Of a stretch of DNA of 64,000 bases, positions 33,411 to 42,399 are shown one piece after another. Origin of the DNA: Roseiarcus sp963822215 (lineage in GTDB: Bacteria > Pseudomonadota > Alphaproteobacteria > Rhizobiales > Beijerinckiaceae); NCBI GenBank assembly GCA_963822215.1, contig CAWGGX010000010.1:868001-932000 (forward strand). The letters run 5' to 3'. The position numbers and the translations under genes are program-made. Within the stretch, counting starts at the first letter, position 1, and each line of letters starts with the position of its first letter. The notes below the pieces were generated by a model. It saw only the letters and a program-made list of their open reading frames with translations, was not told where the DNA came from and ran no database searches.

Positions 33411-34424
33411 ATGAGCCCAAAGGCGCTGCTCAATCGGCTGCCGGTCGACCCCTATATCGCGGCGATCGTTGGCATGGTCGTTCTCGCCACGGCGCTGCCG
33501 GCGCATGGGCAGGGGGCGGTCGTCGCCAAATACGCCACCGACGCCGCCATCGCTCTGCTGTTCTTCCTGCATGGGGCCCGGCTTTCGCCCCAGGCGGCCC
33601 TGGCGGGCGCACGGCATTGGCGGCTGCATCTGGTGGTGCTCGCCTCGACGTTCGTGCTGTTTCCGGCGCTCGGCCTTGGCGCGAAGGCGCTGGCGCCGGG
33701 TCTGCTGACGCCACCGCTCTGGACTGGCGTGATCTTGCTTTGCGCCCTGCCTTCGACTGTGCAGTCGTCTATCGCCTTCACCTCGATCGCCCGCGGCAAC
33801 GTGCCGGCCGCGATCTGCGCCGCGACCGCGTCCAACCTCCTGGGCATGGCGCTGACGCCATTGCTGGTCGGGCTCTTGCTCGGCGCGCAGGGGGGATTTT
33901 CGGCGCGCGGCGCGGGCGACATCGTCCTCCAGCTTCTCGTACCGTTCGCCGCGGGCCAGCTCGCTCGGCGGTGGATCGGCGCATGGGCCCTGCGGCACAA
34001 GACATTGCTCGGCCTGGTCGACCGCGGATCGATCCTACTGGTGGTTTATGCCGCTTTCAGCGAGGGCGTGACGCACGGGATCTGGCGCCAACTCAGCCCC
34101 GCAGACCTCGGACGGCTGGCGGCTGTGGACGTCGCGCTGCTCGCGGCGGTTCTGGCCATTACCACCTACGGCAGCCGGCTGCTCAAATTCTCCCGGGACG
34201 ATGAGGTGACGATCGTCTTCTGCGGCTCCAAGAAGAGCCTCGCCAGCGGCCTGCCGATGGCGACCGTGTTGCTCGCTGGCCAATCGGTCGGTTTGATCGT
34301 GCTGCCGCTGATGCTGTTCCACCAGATTCAGCTGATGGTGTGCGCCGCGCTGGCGAAGCGCTACGCCAACGACCAAAGGCAAACCTCCGCGCCGGCGTTG
34401 GGCGCCAAGGTTGGGGCCGCGTAG
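33411..34424 (+). CDS. SBF-like (bile acid:sodium symporter family) transporter
   Basis: A 337-aa membrane protein with about ten hydrophobic segments. Motifs typical of the YfeH/SBF-like group are ALLFFLHGARLSPQAALAGA, FPALGLGAKALAPGLLTPPL, GVILLCALPSTVQSSIAFTS, GNVPAAICAATASNLLGMAL and IVFCGSKKSLASGLPMATVL, which carries the conserved GxxKxxxxG. The substrate is unknown; relatives are weakly linked to cation or organic anion transport. ATG 33411 is used; ATG 33402 is nearly as good. Confidence 0.88.
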   Translation: MSPKALLNRLPVDPYIAAIVGMVVLATALPAHGQGAVVAKYATDAAIALLFFLHGARLSPQAALAGARHWRLHLVVLASTFVLFPALGLGAKALAPGLLTPPLWTGVILLCALPSTVQSSIAFTSIARGNVPAAICAATASNLLGMALTPLLVGLLLGAQGGFSARGAGDIVLQLLVPFAAGQLARRWIGAWALRHKTLLGLVDRGSILLVVYAAFSEGVTHGIWRQLSPADLGRLAAVDVALLAAVLAITTYGSRLLKFSRDDEVTIVFCGSKKSLASGLPMATVLLAGQSVGLIVLPLMLFHQIQLMVCAALAKRYANDQRQTSAPALGAKVGAA

Positions 34425-34497
34425 AGCGGCGGCGCTCGGGCGCCGACGCGGCGGGAACGCGATGCGCTGCGGCGCATAGAATAATGGAGGGAACGCC

Positions 34498-35382
34498 ATG
34501 AACGCTCTGCGCACGCCGGACGAACGCTTCGCCACCCTGCCCGGTTTCCCGTTCGCGCCCCATTACCTAGACGGCCCCGGGGGCTTGCGCATGCATTATC
34601 TCGACGAGGGCGCGCGCGACGCGCCGGTCGCGCTTTGCCTGCACGGTCAGCCGACCTGGTCCTACCTCTACCGCAAGATGATCCCGGCCTTCCTGGCCGC
34701 GGGCCTCCGCGTCGTCGCGCCCGATTTTTTCGGCTTCGGCCGGTCCGACAAGCCGGAAGAGGAGGCCGTCTATACCTTCGACTTCCATCGGGTCTCCGTC
34801 GTCGGCCTGATCGAGGCGCTCGACCTGAGACGCGTCACGCTCGTCTGCCAGGACTGGGGCGGCCTTATCGGCCTCACCATTCCGATGGACATGGCGCTTC
34901 GTTTCGAACGGCTCCTGGTCATGAACACGAGCCTCGCCACGGGCGACTTTCCGCTTCCCGAAGGTTTCCTCGCCTGGCGCGCCTTCTCCAACAGCAAGCC
35001 GGACATGGACATCGCCGCCCTGATGAAGCGGGCAGTGCCGTCCTTGAGCGATGTCGAGGCCGAGGCCTATGCGGCTCCCTATCCCGACGCGCGCTACAAA
35101 TCCGGCGTGCGGCGTTTCCCCAATCTCGTGCCCGACCGGGCGGACGCCGGGGGCGCCGCGCTCGCGCGCCGAGCGCGCGATTTCTGGTCGAACGGCTGGT
35201 CCGGCAAGAGCTTTATGGCGATCGGCATGCAGGACCCGGTGCTCGGGCCACCGGCGATGCGCATGCTGCACACAATCATCCGCAACTGCCCGCCGCCGCT
35301 CGAACTCCCCGACGCCGGCCATTTCGTCCAGGAAGCCGGCGCCCTGATCGTCGAGCGGGCGATGGTGAGCTTTGCGGCGTGA
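34498..35382 (+). CDS. Haloalkane dehalogenase, DhlA-like (HLD-I)
   Basis: A 294-aa alpha/beta-hydrolase that would release halide from haloalkanes to give alcohols. Motifs: oxyanion region CLHGQPTWSYLYRKMIPAFL; nucleophile Asp and halide-binding Trp in VCQDWGGLIGL; a cap-domain Trp in EGFLAWRAFSNSKPDM; SLSDVEAEAYAAPYPDARYK and SGVRRFPNLVPDRAD as in DhlA; acid Asp in MAIGMQDPVLG; His in LPDAGHFVQEAG. Alignment to DhlA-like proteins is collinear along the length I can recognise. GGAGGG precedes the start. Natural substrates are usually unknown in this class. Confidence 0.88.
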   Translation: MNALRTPDERFATLPGFPFAPHYLDGPGGLRMHYLDEGARDAPVALCLHGQPTWSYLYRKMIPAFLAAGLRVVAPDFFGFGRSDKPEEEAVYTFDFHRVSVVGLIEALDLRRVTLVCQDWGGLIGLTIPMDMALRFERLLVMNTSLATGDFPLPEGFLAWRAFSNSKPDMDIAALMKRAVPSLSDVEAEAYAAPYPDARYKSGVRRFPNLVPDRADAGGAALARRARDFWSNGWSGKSFMAIGMQDPVLGPPAMRMLHTIIRNCPPPLELPDAGHFVQEAGALIVERAMVSFAA

Positions 35383-35422
35383 GCCGCGAGCGGCCAGGCA
35401 TTTTTTGTCACGCATGCGAAGC

Positions 35423-35462
35423 GGGCGTCCGAGCCGCGGAGACCATCGGACGCCCGGCTTTT
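35423..35462 (+). terminator. Intrinsic terminator after the dehalogenase gene
   Basis: GGGCGTCCGA, a 13-base loop, and TCGGACGCCC form a perfect 10-bp stem followed by GGCTTTT. It lies 41 bases past the dehalogenase stop. Confidence 0.65.
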
Positions 35463-35496
35463 GGTAGGCCGCTGGACCAATTCCTCGGGAAGGAAG

Positions 35497-35721
35497 CGTG
35501 TGAAACGGAAAAGCCTCAGTTCCGTACCGGCTCGACAGCGTGTTCTGTTTCGCTGAATGAACGGGTTGCGGACGGATGTCGCAAATAGGCTCCGGGCTGC
35601 GACGATCGACTCTAATAGGCCCGAGCTGCTGAACAATCTCGATCAGATCTTTTTGGCAAACGCCGTCTGTGAAGGAATAACCGACGCGCTGGAGTTCGTT
35701 GATATCAAGACCCATAGACAC
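35497..35721 (-). pseudogene. Remnant of a TauD/TfdA-type dioxygenase
   Basis: The minus strand reads ELQRVGYSFTDGVCQKDLIE, IVQQLGPIRVDRRSPEP and NTLSSRYGTEAFPFHT. This looks like the N-terminus of an Fe(II)/2-oxoglutarate dioxygenase; the family continues FPFHTD with the metal-binding H-x-D. Similarity stops exactly at that His, and the frame then runs through the terminator and into the opposite strand of the dehalogenase. Base composition is lower in GC than neighbours. It is a truncated, probably acquired, fragment. Confidence 0.5.
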
Positions 35722-35784
35722 GCTCGGCGCGCAAACTCTGTTCCCTTGGCCGCACGGCGCCGATCAGGCGCCAACCGCCGCCCC

Positions 35785-36990
35785 TCACCCACCGACAAAA
35801 CTGCGCGGGGCGGGGCTGATCACCACGGCGGCGTTGTTGTCGATCTCCATCACCGCAAGGCCGCGTTCGTTGGTACCGTCGGAGCGGAAGCGGAAGACGC
35901 CATCGGCGCCGTTGAACCCAGAGACGCTGGTCAGCGCCTGCTGGCTGAAGGGGTCCGGCCCGGCAGCCCGCGCCAGGGCCCCGGCGAGCGTCACCGCGTC
36001 GTAGGACAGCGTCGCAAGACGCGTCGGCGCGCTGTTGAACTTGGCCTTGTAGCGCTGGGTGAGCGCGTTGAAGCCGGCGTTGTCCGGCGCCGCGAACCAG
36101 GCGCCCTGCAACTGGGGCAGTCGCAAGACGCGCGCGTCGTTCCAGACGCCCGTGCCGAGAAGCTGCGTCTTGACCGACGTGGCGGCCAAAGCGCTTGCGA
36201 CCGCCGGCATGTCCTCGGCCTGATCGGGAATGAACAGCGCGTCGATCTGGGCGCCGGCCGCGGCGATCTGCTGCGCCGCCTCCTGCGGCTGACCCGGGGC
36301 GTAGCGCGCGGCCACGACGACCGGCGCGTTGAGCCGCCCCGCCGTCTGCTGGAATTCCGCGGCGGCCAGGTTTCCATAGTCGTTTTGCGGCGCCATTAGC
36401 GCGAACGCCCGTTTGCCGCGCGAGGCGGCGAATTCGGCGATCCGGTCGACGTAGGACTGGATCAGGAACGAAAGCAGATAGACGCCCGGGGAGGCGACGC
36501 TGACGTCGGTCGAGAAGCCGATGATCGGCTTTCCCGCCGCCTTCGCGACCGACGCCGCCTGACGCACATCACTGGCGTAGACCGGTCCGAGAAGGAGTTG
36601 GGCGCCCGCGCCGATCTCGGCCTGGGCGGTCTGCCCGGCCCCCTCCGGGGACGAGCGGTCGTCCTGGATCATCAGCGTGATGTACGGGCCGGAGAACTCG
36701 TCGACCGCCAGTTGCGCCGCGTTGCGCATCGACACGCCGAGGGGGCTCGGAGCGCCGTTATGCGTGAGAGGAAGGATCATGCCGACCCTGACAGGGCCGG
36801 TTCCCAGCGTCTCTCCGACCGTCGGCCCGGACGCCGCGGGCGGAAACGCGGCGGGCGCCGCGACCTCTGCCCCAGGCGCGAGCAGGGAGCTCGAGTTGCA
36901 GCCGGCGAGTGTCGCCGCGAGACCGCTGCCGAGAAGCGCGCGCCGGCTCAGGCCGGAACGGCCCTTGCGCGACCCTGACTCAACGACCAT
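35785..36990 (-). CDS. Penicillin-binding protein activator / ABC-type periplasmic ligand-binding lipoprotein
   Basis: A 401-aa exported lipoprotein from ATG 36990. The signal ends in a lipobox (SGLAATLAGC-NSSS). The two-lobed Leu/Ile/Val-binding fold follows: VRVGMILPLTHNGAPSPLGV, LMIQDDRSSPEGAGQTAQAE, GAQLLLGPVYASDVRQAASV, IGFSTDVSVASPGVYLLSFL, DALFIPDQAEDMPAVASALA. It resembles the C-terminal domain of LpoA. In Rhizobiales this gene is regularly divergent from rsmI, as here, which favours a cell-wall role over amino-acid uptake; no ABC permease is adjacent. Confidence 0.85.
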   Translation of the reverse strand: MVVESGSRKGRSGLSRRALLGSGLAATLAGCNSSSLLAPGAEVAAPAAFPPAASGPTVGETLGTGPVRVGMILPLTHNGAPSPLGVSMRNAAQLAVDEFSGPYITLMIQDDRSSPEGAGQTAQAEIGAGAQLLLGPVYASDVRQAASVAKAAGKPIIGFSTDVSVASPGVYLLSFLIQSYVDRIAEFAASRGKRAFALMAPQNDYGNLAAAEFQQTAGRLNAPVVVAARYAPGQPQEAAQQIAAAGAQIDALFIPDQAEDMPAVASALAATSVKTQLLGTGVWNDARVLRLPQLQGAWFAAPDNAGFNALTQRYKAKFNSAPTRLATLSYDAVTLAGALARAAGPDPFSQQALTSVSGFNGADGVFRFRSDGTNERGLAVMEIDNNAAVVISPAPRSFVGG

Positions 36991-37158
36991 CGCAATCTCC
37001 AACCCGAGCAGCTGCCATCCGGCCGGCGCGCTCCGGAAGCCTGTCGCGTCCGGCCGCACGGCCGCTTGTTCGCCCGCGGCGGCCTCTCCACGGAAATTGT
37101 GGCATTTTCGACGGCGTTTGGCTATGTCGTCGATGACGCTCCGGGTGGAGCGCCGATC

Positions 37159-38085
37159 ATGAAGCCAGACGATTCCCTCCGACGACCTTCGATTGCCCGC
37201 CCGGAACGGACGTTCCTCGTCCACGGCGCGGCCATTCCCGCGCCGCCTTTGGCGGCCGGACTTTACGTTGTCGCCACGCCGATCGGCAATCTCGGCGACG
37301 TGAGCTTGCGGGCGCTGTCGATCCTGGCGGCCGCCGACGCGATTCTGGCCGAGGACACCCGCGTCTCCCGCACCCTCCTCGCCCGATACGGTGTCGAAAC
37401 CCCGCTTTCGCCCTATCACGAGCACAACGCCGCCGAAGTGCGCCCGCGGGCGCTCCGCCGCCTCGCCGATGGCCAGGCGCTGGCGCTGATCTCGGACGCT
37501 GGCACGCCGCTCGTCTCCGACCCCGGCTTCAAGCTGGTCGCCGAGGCGGTCGCGGCGGGACTGGCGGTCACGACCGCGCCGGGCGCTTCCGCCGCGCTCG
37601 CCGCCCTTTGCGTCGCCGGCCTGCCGACCGATCGCTTCTTCTTCGAAGGCTTTCTGCCGCCCCGCAGCGCGGCGCGGCGCGAGCAAATCAACGCGCTTGC
37701 GGCCGTGCCCGGGACGCTGGTCTTCTACGAGGCGCCGAGCCGCCTCGCCGAGACGCTCGAAGACCTTGCGCGGGAGCTCGGCGCCAGGCCCGCGGCGGTC
37801 GCGCGCGAGCTTACCAAGCTGCACGAGGAGGTCCGGCGCGGCAGCCTCGACGCCCTCGCGGCCGAATTCGCCCAAGGCGAGGCGCCGCGCGGGGAGATCG
37901 TCGTCGTGGTCGGACCGCCGCAGGCGCGCGAGGCGGTCGACGACACTGCGCTCGACCAGGAGATCGCCGAGGCGCTGCGGAGCTTGTCGGTCAAGGACGC
38001 CGCGGCGGCCGTGGCGGCGAAGCATGGCCTGCCCCGCCGCCAGATCTATGCGCGCGCGCTTGCGCTTGCTGGAGCGGCGCGATGA
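37159..38085 (+). CDS. rsmI: 16S rRNA (cytidine-1402 2'-O) methyltransferase
   Basis: A 308-aa tetrapyrrole-methylase-fold enzyme from ATG 37159. Motifs: GLYVVATPIGNLGDVSLRAL, AILAEDTRVSRTLLARYGV, LISDAGTPLVSDPGFKLVAE, PGASAALAALCVAGLPTDRF, FFEGFLPPRSAARREQI, YEAPSRLAETLEDLAREL and ARELTKLHEEVRRGSLDALA. It ends with an HTH-like tail (LSVKDAAAAVAAKHGLPRRQ). It overlaps yraN by an ATGA start-stop, so the two are coupled. It modifies the decoding centre. Confidence 0.95.
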   Translation: MKPDDSLRRPSIARPERTFLVHGAAIPAPPLAAGLYVVATPIGNLGDVSLRALSILAAADAILAEDTRVSRTLLARYGVETPLSPYHEHNAAEVRPRALRRLADGQALALISDAGTPLVSDPGFKLVAEAVAAGLAVTTAPGASAALAALCVAGLPTDRFFFEGFLPPRSAARREQINALAAVPGTLVFYEAPSRLAETLEDLARELGARPAAVARELTKLHEEVRRGSLDALAAEFAQGEAPRGEIVVVVGPPQAREAVDDTALDQEIAEALRSLSVKDAAAAVAAKHGLPRRQIYARALALAGAAR

Positions 38086-38474
38086 CCGGGCCGCGCCCGG
38101 CGGACCTTCGAGCCCGGCGCCGCGTCGCCCATCTCCTTGGCCTCAAAGCCGAAACGATCGCGGCGATTCTTCTCACCCTGAAGGGCTATTCGATCCTCGC
38201 CCGGCGCTACGCGGCGAACGGCGGGGAGATCGACCTCATCGCGCGGAGGGGCCGCGCGATCGCCTTCGTCGAGGTCAAGGCGCGCGCCGACCTCGACGTC
38301 GCCGCCAATTCGATCGGCCCGGCCAAACGGCGCCGGATCGCCCGCGCGGCGCGCGCCTGGCTCACACGCAATCCGTGGGCGATGGGCTTCACTCTGCGCG
38401 GCGACGCCGTGTTCGTGGCGCGCGGCCGGCTTCCCCGGCACCTCCCGGCCGCGTATAGCCTCATGATCGACTGA
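38082..38474 (+). CDS. yraN: YraN / UPF0102 family protein
   Basis: A 130-aa protein with a predicted endonuclease-like fold: GYSILARRYAANGGEIDLIA followed by RAIAFVEVKARADLD gives the G-E-I-D-L-(I/V)-x(n)-F-V-E-V-K pattern of Holliday-junction-resolvase-like proteins. KRRRIARAARAWLTRNPWAM completes the family pattern. The biochemical role is not established. Its start overlaps the rsmI stop. Confidence 0.92.
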   Translation: MTGPRPADLRARRRVAHLLGLKAETIAAILLTLKGYSILARRYAANGGEIDLIARRGRAIAFVEVKARADLDVAANSIGPAKRRRIARAARAWLTRNPWAMGFTLRGDAVFVARGRLPRHLPAAYSLMID

Positions 38475-38504
38475 CTCCTCCCAGCTATCTCGACTGGATC
38501 GCCC

Positions 38505-39461
38505 ATGCCCCTGACCGTCGCCGTGCAGATGGACCCGATCGCGCACATCAAGATCGCTGGCGATTCCACCTTCGCCCTGCTCCTCGAAGCGCAGGCGCGC
38601 GGCCACCGCCTGCTGCACTACACGCCGGACCGCCTACGGCTGCAGGGTGGCCGAGTCGAGGCCATGGCCGAACCTCTCGCTATTCAGGACGTCGAAGGCG
38701 ATCACGCCCGGCTCGGAGAGCCTGTCCTCGTCGACCTCTCGAGCATTGACGTCGTGCTGCTGCGCCAGGATCCGCCGTTCGACCTCGCCTATGTGACGAC
38801 CACGCACCTGCTCGAGCGCATCCACCCGGCGACCTTGGTGGTCAACGATCCGCGCAGCGTCCGCGACTCGCCCGAGAAGCTGTTCGTCATGGACTTTCCC
38901 GAGCTGATGCCGCCGACGCTGATCGCGCGCGACCGGACCGCGATCGAGGCGTTCCGCCGCGAGCACGGCGACGTCGTGATGAAGCCGCTCTACGGTTTCG
39001 GCGGAGCGGCGGTGTTCAAGGTCGGCCCCAGCGACCCGAATTTCGGCTCGCTGTTCGATCTGTTTACGACGACGCTGCGCGAGCCGTGGGTTATCCAAAA
39101 GTTCCTGCCGGCCGTCTCGCGCGGCGACAAGCGCATCATCCTGGTCGACGGCGAGGCCAGGGGCGCGGTCAACCGCGTGCCGGCCGCCGACGACATCCGG
39201 TCGAACATGGTGCGCGGCGGCGCTGCGCGCGAAACGGAACTCACCGACCGGGAACGCGAGATCTGCGCGCGGATCGGCCCGGAGTTGAAGCGGCGTGGCC
39301 TGATCTTCGTCGGCATCGATGTGATCGACGGCTACCTGACGGAAATCAACGTCACCTCGCCGACCGGCATCCGCGCCATCAAGCGGCTGGGCGGTCCGGA
39401 TGTCGCGGTCGCGATCTGGGACGCGATCGAGTCCCGACGCGCGACAAAAAGCCGCCCATAA
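38505..39461 (+). CDS. gshB: Glutathione synthetase
   Basis: A 318-aa ATP-grasp enzyme joining gamma-glutamylcysteine and glycine. Marks: TVAVQMDPIAHIKIAGDSTF at the N-terminus, VLLRQDPPFDLAYVTTTHLL, VVNDPRSVRDSPEKLFVMDF, ATP-grasp core VVMKPLYGFGGAAVFKVGP, GDKRIILVDGEARGAVNRVP, and IGPELKRRGLIFVGIDVIDG before YLTEINVTSPTGIRAIKRLG. It follows yraN at 30 bases, the standard alphaproteobacterial order. Confidence 0.97.
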   Translation: MPLTVAVQMDPIAHIKIAGDSTFALLLEAQARGHRLLHYTPDRLRLQGGRVEAMAEPLAIQDVEGDHARLGEPVLVDLSSIDVVLLRQDPPFDLAYVTTTHLLERIHPATLVVNDPRSVRDSPEKLFVMDFPELMPPTLIARDRTAIEAFRREHGDVVMKPLYGFGGAAVFKVGPSDPNFGSLFDLFTTTLREPWVIQKFLPAVSRGDKRIILVDGEARGAVNRVPAADDIRSNMVRGGAARETELTDREREICARIGPELKRRGLIFVGIDVIDGYLTEINVTSPTGIRAIKRLGGPDVAVAIWDAIESRRATKSRP

Positions 39462-39508
39462 CGCCATGGCCGCTTGCGGGCGCGGACCGGAATAGGAATA
39501 TAGCCGCC

Positions 39509-42304
39509 ATGTCCATCGCCGGCCCCGCGCTCGAACGCCGCCCCCGCTCGCCGCGGGCCCTGCAGCCCCACCTCCCGGGTGGCAAGGGGCTCGACCGTGC
39601 GGGGCTTATCGACGCTCTTGCCGCGCTTCGCCGCAAGCACGCCGATGATGACATGTCGTTTCGACGCGCATCGATCGCGATCCTGCACAGCGCGCTGGAG
39701 AAAGGGCGCGAGGACGCCCGCCGGGCGCTCGAGGCCGGCGGGAGCGGGAGGGCCTGCGCCGAGATGCTGAGCGCACAAGTCGATGATTTGCTGCGCGTTG
39801 GACTCGAACTTGTGGAGCGCTGGCTGGTCCCGATCGGGTCCGAGGCAGGACCCACTGTCGTGGCGGTCGGCGGATACGGTCGGGGTATGCTGGCCCCTGG
39901 CTCCGACATCGACCTCCTGTTCCTGCTGCCGGCCCAGCCGGCCCCGGCGGTCGAGCGGATCGTCGAGGCGCTGCTCTATATCCTTTGGGACCTCAAGCAG
40001 AAGGTCGGACATGCGACCCGCACAATCGACGAGTGTCTGAAGCAGGCGCGGAGCGACATGACGATCCGCACCACGCTGACCGAGGCGCGTCTCGTCAACG
40101 GCGACCGGAAGCTGTTCGAGATGCTGCTGGCGCGTTTCGACAAGGAGATTGTCGCCAAAACTGCGCCGGAATTCGTCGCCGCCAAGCTCGCCGAGCGCGA
40201 GGAGCGCGTGCGGCGGGCGGGCGCGTCCCGTTACCTTGTCGAGCCCAATATCAAGGAGGGCAAAGGAGGCCTGCGCGACCTCAACACGCTTTTTTGGATT
40301 TCCAAATACGTCTACCGTGTGCAGAACCCGCACGACCTCATTGCAGTCGGCGTCTTCTCGCCCCGCGAGTTCGCGCTGTTCCGGCGCTGCGAGGAGTTTC
40401 TGTGGTCGGTGCGCTGCCGACTGCATTTTCTCGCCGGTCGGGCCGAGGAGCGCCTCAGTTTCGACGTGCAGCGGCCGATCGCCCGCCAGCTCGGCTATTC
40501 GACCCGCGCAGGTCAGGCCGACGTCGAGCGCTTCATGAAGCACTATTTTTTGGTGGCCAAAGATGTGGGCGATCTGACGGCGATCGTCTGCGCCGCGCTC
40601 GAGGAGCGCCAGACCAAGCCGACGCCGGTATTCGACCGGTTCATCGGACGGCTTCGCCGCCGGACCCGCGCGATCGCCGACGCCAAGGACTTCAAGGTCG
40701 ATGCAGATCGCGTCAACGTCCTTCGCCCGGATGTTTTCGAAGGCGATCCGGTCAACCTGATCCAACTCTTCTGGGTCGCGGAACGGTCGAACCTGCCAAT
40801 CCACCCCAATGCGACCCGGCTCGTCACGCAGTCGCTCAAGCGCATCGACGCCCAGCTGCGCGAGGACCCCGAGGCCAACCGGCTGTTTCTGGAGATCCTG
40901 ACCTCGCCTGGCGCTCCGGAAACGGCGCTCCGGCGGATGAACGAGGCCGGCGTGCTCGGGCGGTTCATCCCGGAATTCGGCCGCGTCGTCGGAATGATGC
41001 AGTTCTCGATGTATCACCACTATACGGTCGATGAGCATCTCATTCGCACCGTCGGCGCGCTGAGCGCCATCGACGGAGGGCGCCTGAAGGACGACCATCC
41101 GCTTTCGAGCGAGTTCATCCACAAGATCACGCACCGCACCGAGCTCTACCTCGCCGCTTTCTTGCACGACATCGCCAAGGGCAGGCCGACCGACCACTCG
41201 AAGACGGGCGCCGAGGTCGCGCGCAGGCTCTGCCCGCGGTTTGGCCTTTCGCATGCGAACACCGAGCGGGTCGTCTCGCTCGTCGAGCAGCATCTCGTCA
41301 TGTCCAACATGGCCCAGGGCCGCGACCTTTCGGATCCTCGCACCGCCGAGGCGCTGGCCGCGATCGTGCAGACGCAGGAGCAGCTCAAGCTCCTGCTCAT
41401 CTTGACGGTGTCCGACATTCGCGCAGTCGGCCCGGGCGTCTGGAACGGCTGGAAGGGCCAGTTGCTGCGTACCCTCTACTGGGAGACCGAGGTAGTGCTC
41501 GGCGGCGGCCATTCGGCGGTGGATCGCAAGGCCCGCGTCCAAGGGGCGCAGGAGACCCTGCGCCGCGCGCTGCCAGGCTGGTCGGACCCCGAGTTCGACG
41601 CCTACGCGCAGCGCCACTATCCGGCCTACTGGCTCAAGGTCGAGCCGGAGCGACAGGTCGCGCACGCCAAGTTGCTGCACGCGATGGCCACGGACGTCCG
41701 CTCGCTGGCGTCCGAGGTGACGGTCGATACATTTCATGGCGTCACGGCCATCACCGTCGTCGCGCCGGACCACCCGAGGCTGCTCAGCGGCATTGCGGGA
41801 GCCTGCGCCGCGGCCGGCGCCAACATCGTCGACGCGCAGATCTTCACCACCGCCGACGGCCTCGCGCTCGACACGATCTTCGTCTCGCGGGCCTTCGAGC
41901 AGGACGAGGACGAACTGCGGCGCGGCCGGCGCATCGCTACAAACATCGAAAAGACCCTGCGCGGCGAAATTCGGTTGGCCGAGATCGCGCCGGCCAGGGA
42001 GGCGCGGGACGTCCGACGCGGCGCTTTCGCCGTCGAGCCCGAAGTCACGATCGACAACACACTGTCCGGCCGCCACACGGTCGTGGAGGTGTCCGGGCTC
42101 GACCGGCCGGGCCTGCTGCGCGACCTCACCGCGTCGTTATCCAGACTCAACCTGAACATCGGATCGGCCCATATCGTGACGTTCGGCGAGAAGGCGGTCG
42201 ACGCCTTCTACGTCACCGATCTGACCGGACAGAAAATCAATTCGGCGGCCAAGCAGGCCGCCATCAAACGACGCCTGCTGGCGGACTTCGCGGTCGAGCG
42301 CTGA
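39509..42304 (+). CDS. glnD: PII uridylyltransferase / uridylyl-removing enzyme
   Basis: A 931-aa nitrogen sensor from ATG 39509. Nucleotidyltransferase domain: VAVGGYGRGMLAPGSDIDLL (G-S/G-x-D-x-D). Central helical part: EPNIKEGKGGLRDLNTLFWI. HD hydrolase domain: MYHHYTVDEHLIRTVGALSA and AFLHDIAKGRPTDHSKTGAE. Two C-terminal ACT domains: ITVVAPDHPRLLSGIAGACA and VEVSGLDRPGLLRDLTASLS. It uridylylates PII under nitrogen limitation and removes UMP when glutamine binds the ACT domains. No nif or glnB gene lies in the window. Confidence 0.97.
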   Translation: MSIAGPALERRPRSPRALQPHLPGGKGLDRAGLIDALAALRRKHADDDMSFRRASIAILHSALEKGREDARRALEAGGSGRACAEMLSAQVDDLLRVGLELVERWLVPIGSEAGPTVVAVGGYGRGMLAPGSDIDLLFLLPAQPAPAVERIVEALLYILWDLKQKVGHATRTIDECLKQARSDMTIRTTLTEARLVNGDRKLFEMLLARFDKEIVAKTAPEFVAAKLAEREERVRRAGASRYLVEPNIKEGKGGLRDLNTLFWISKYVYRVQNPHDLIAVGVFSPREFALFRRCEEFLWSVRCRLHFLAGRAEERLSFDVQRPIARQLGYSTRAGQADVERFMKHYFLVAKDVGDLTAIVCAALEERQTKPTPVFDRFIGRLRRRTRAIADAKDFKVDADRVNVLRPDVFEGDPVNLIQLFWVAERSNLPIHPNATRLVTQSLKRIDAQLREDPEANRLFLEILTSPGAPETALRRMNEAGVLGRFIPEFGRVVGMMQFSMYHHYTVDEHLIRTVGALSAIDGGRLKDDHPLSSEFIHKITHRTELYLAAFLHDIAKGRPTDHSKTGAEVARRLCPRFGLSHANTERVVSLVEQHLVMSNMAQGRDLSDPRTAEALAAIVQTQEQLKLLLILTVSDIRAVGPGVWNGWKGQLLRTLYWETEVVLGGGHSAVDRKARVQGAQETLRRALPGWSDPEFDAYAQRHYPAYWLKVEPERQVAHAKLLHAMATDVRSLASEVTVDTFHGVTAITVVAPDHPRLLSGIAGACAAAGANIVDAQIFTTADGLALDTIFVSRAFEQDEDELRRGRRIATNIEKTLRGEIRLAEIAPAREARDVRRGAFAVEPEVTIDNTLSGRHTVVEVSGLDRPGLLRDLTASLSRLNLNIGSAHIVTFGEKAVDAFYVTDLTGQKINSAAKQAAIKRRLLADFAVER

Positions 42305-42399
42305 TGGCTCGGGTCGAGCGTTGCAGGGCGCCGCACGCTTGATTTTTGCGGCGCCAACGCTGATATGCGTTCAAAAAATACGATGGGGTTCCAGACACG

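Noticed and set aside
39332..42076. Very long open frame (over 900 codons) on the strand opposite glnD
   Set aside because: Antisense frame created by high-GC codon bias; it has no motifs, while glnD on the plus strand has every domain in order.
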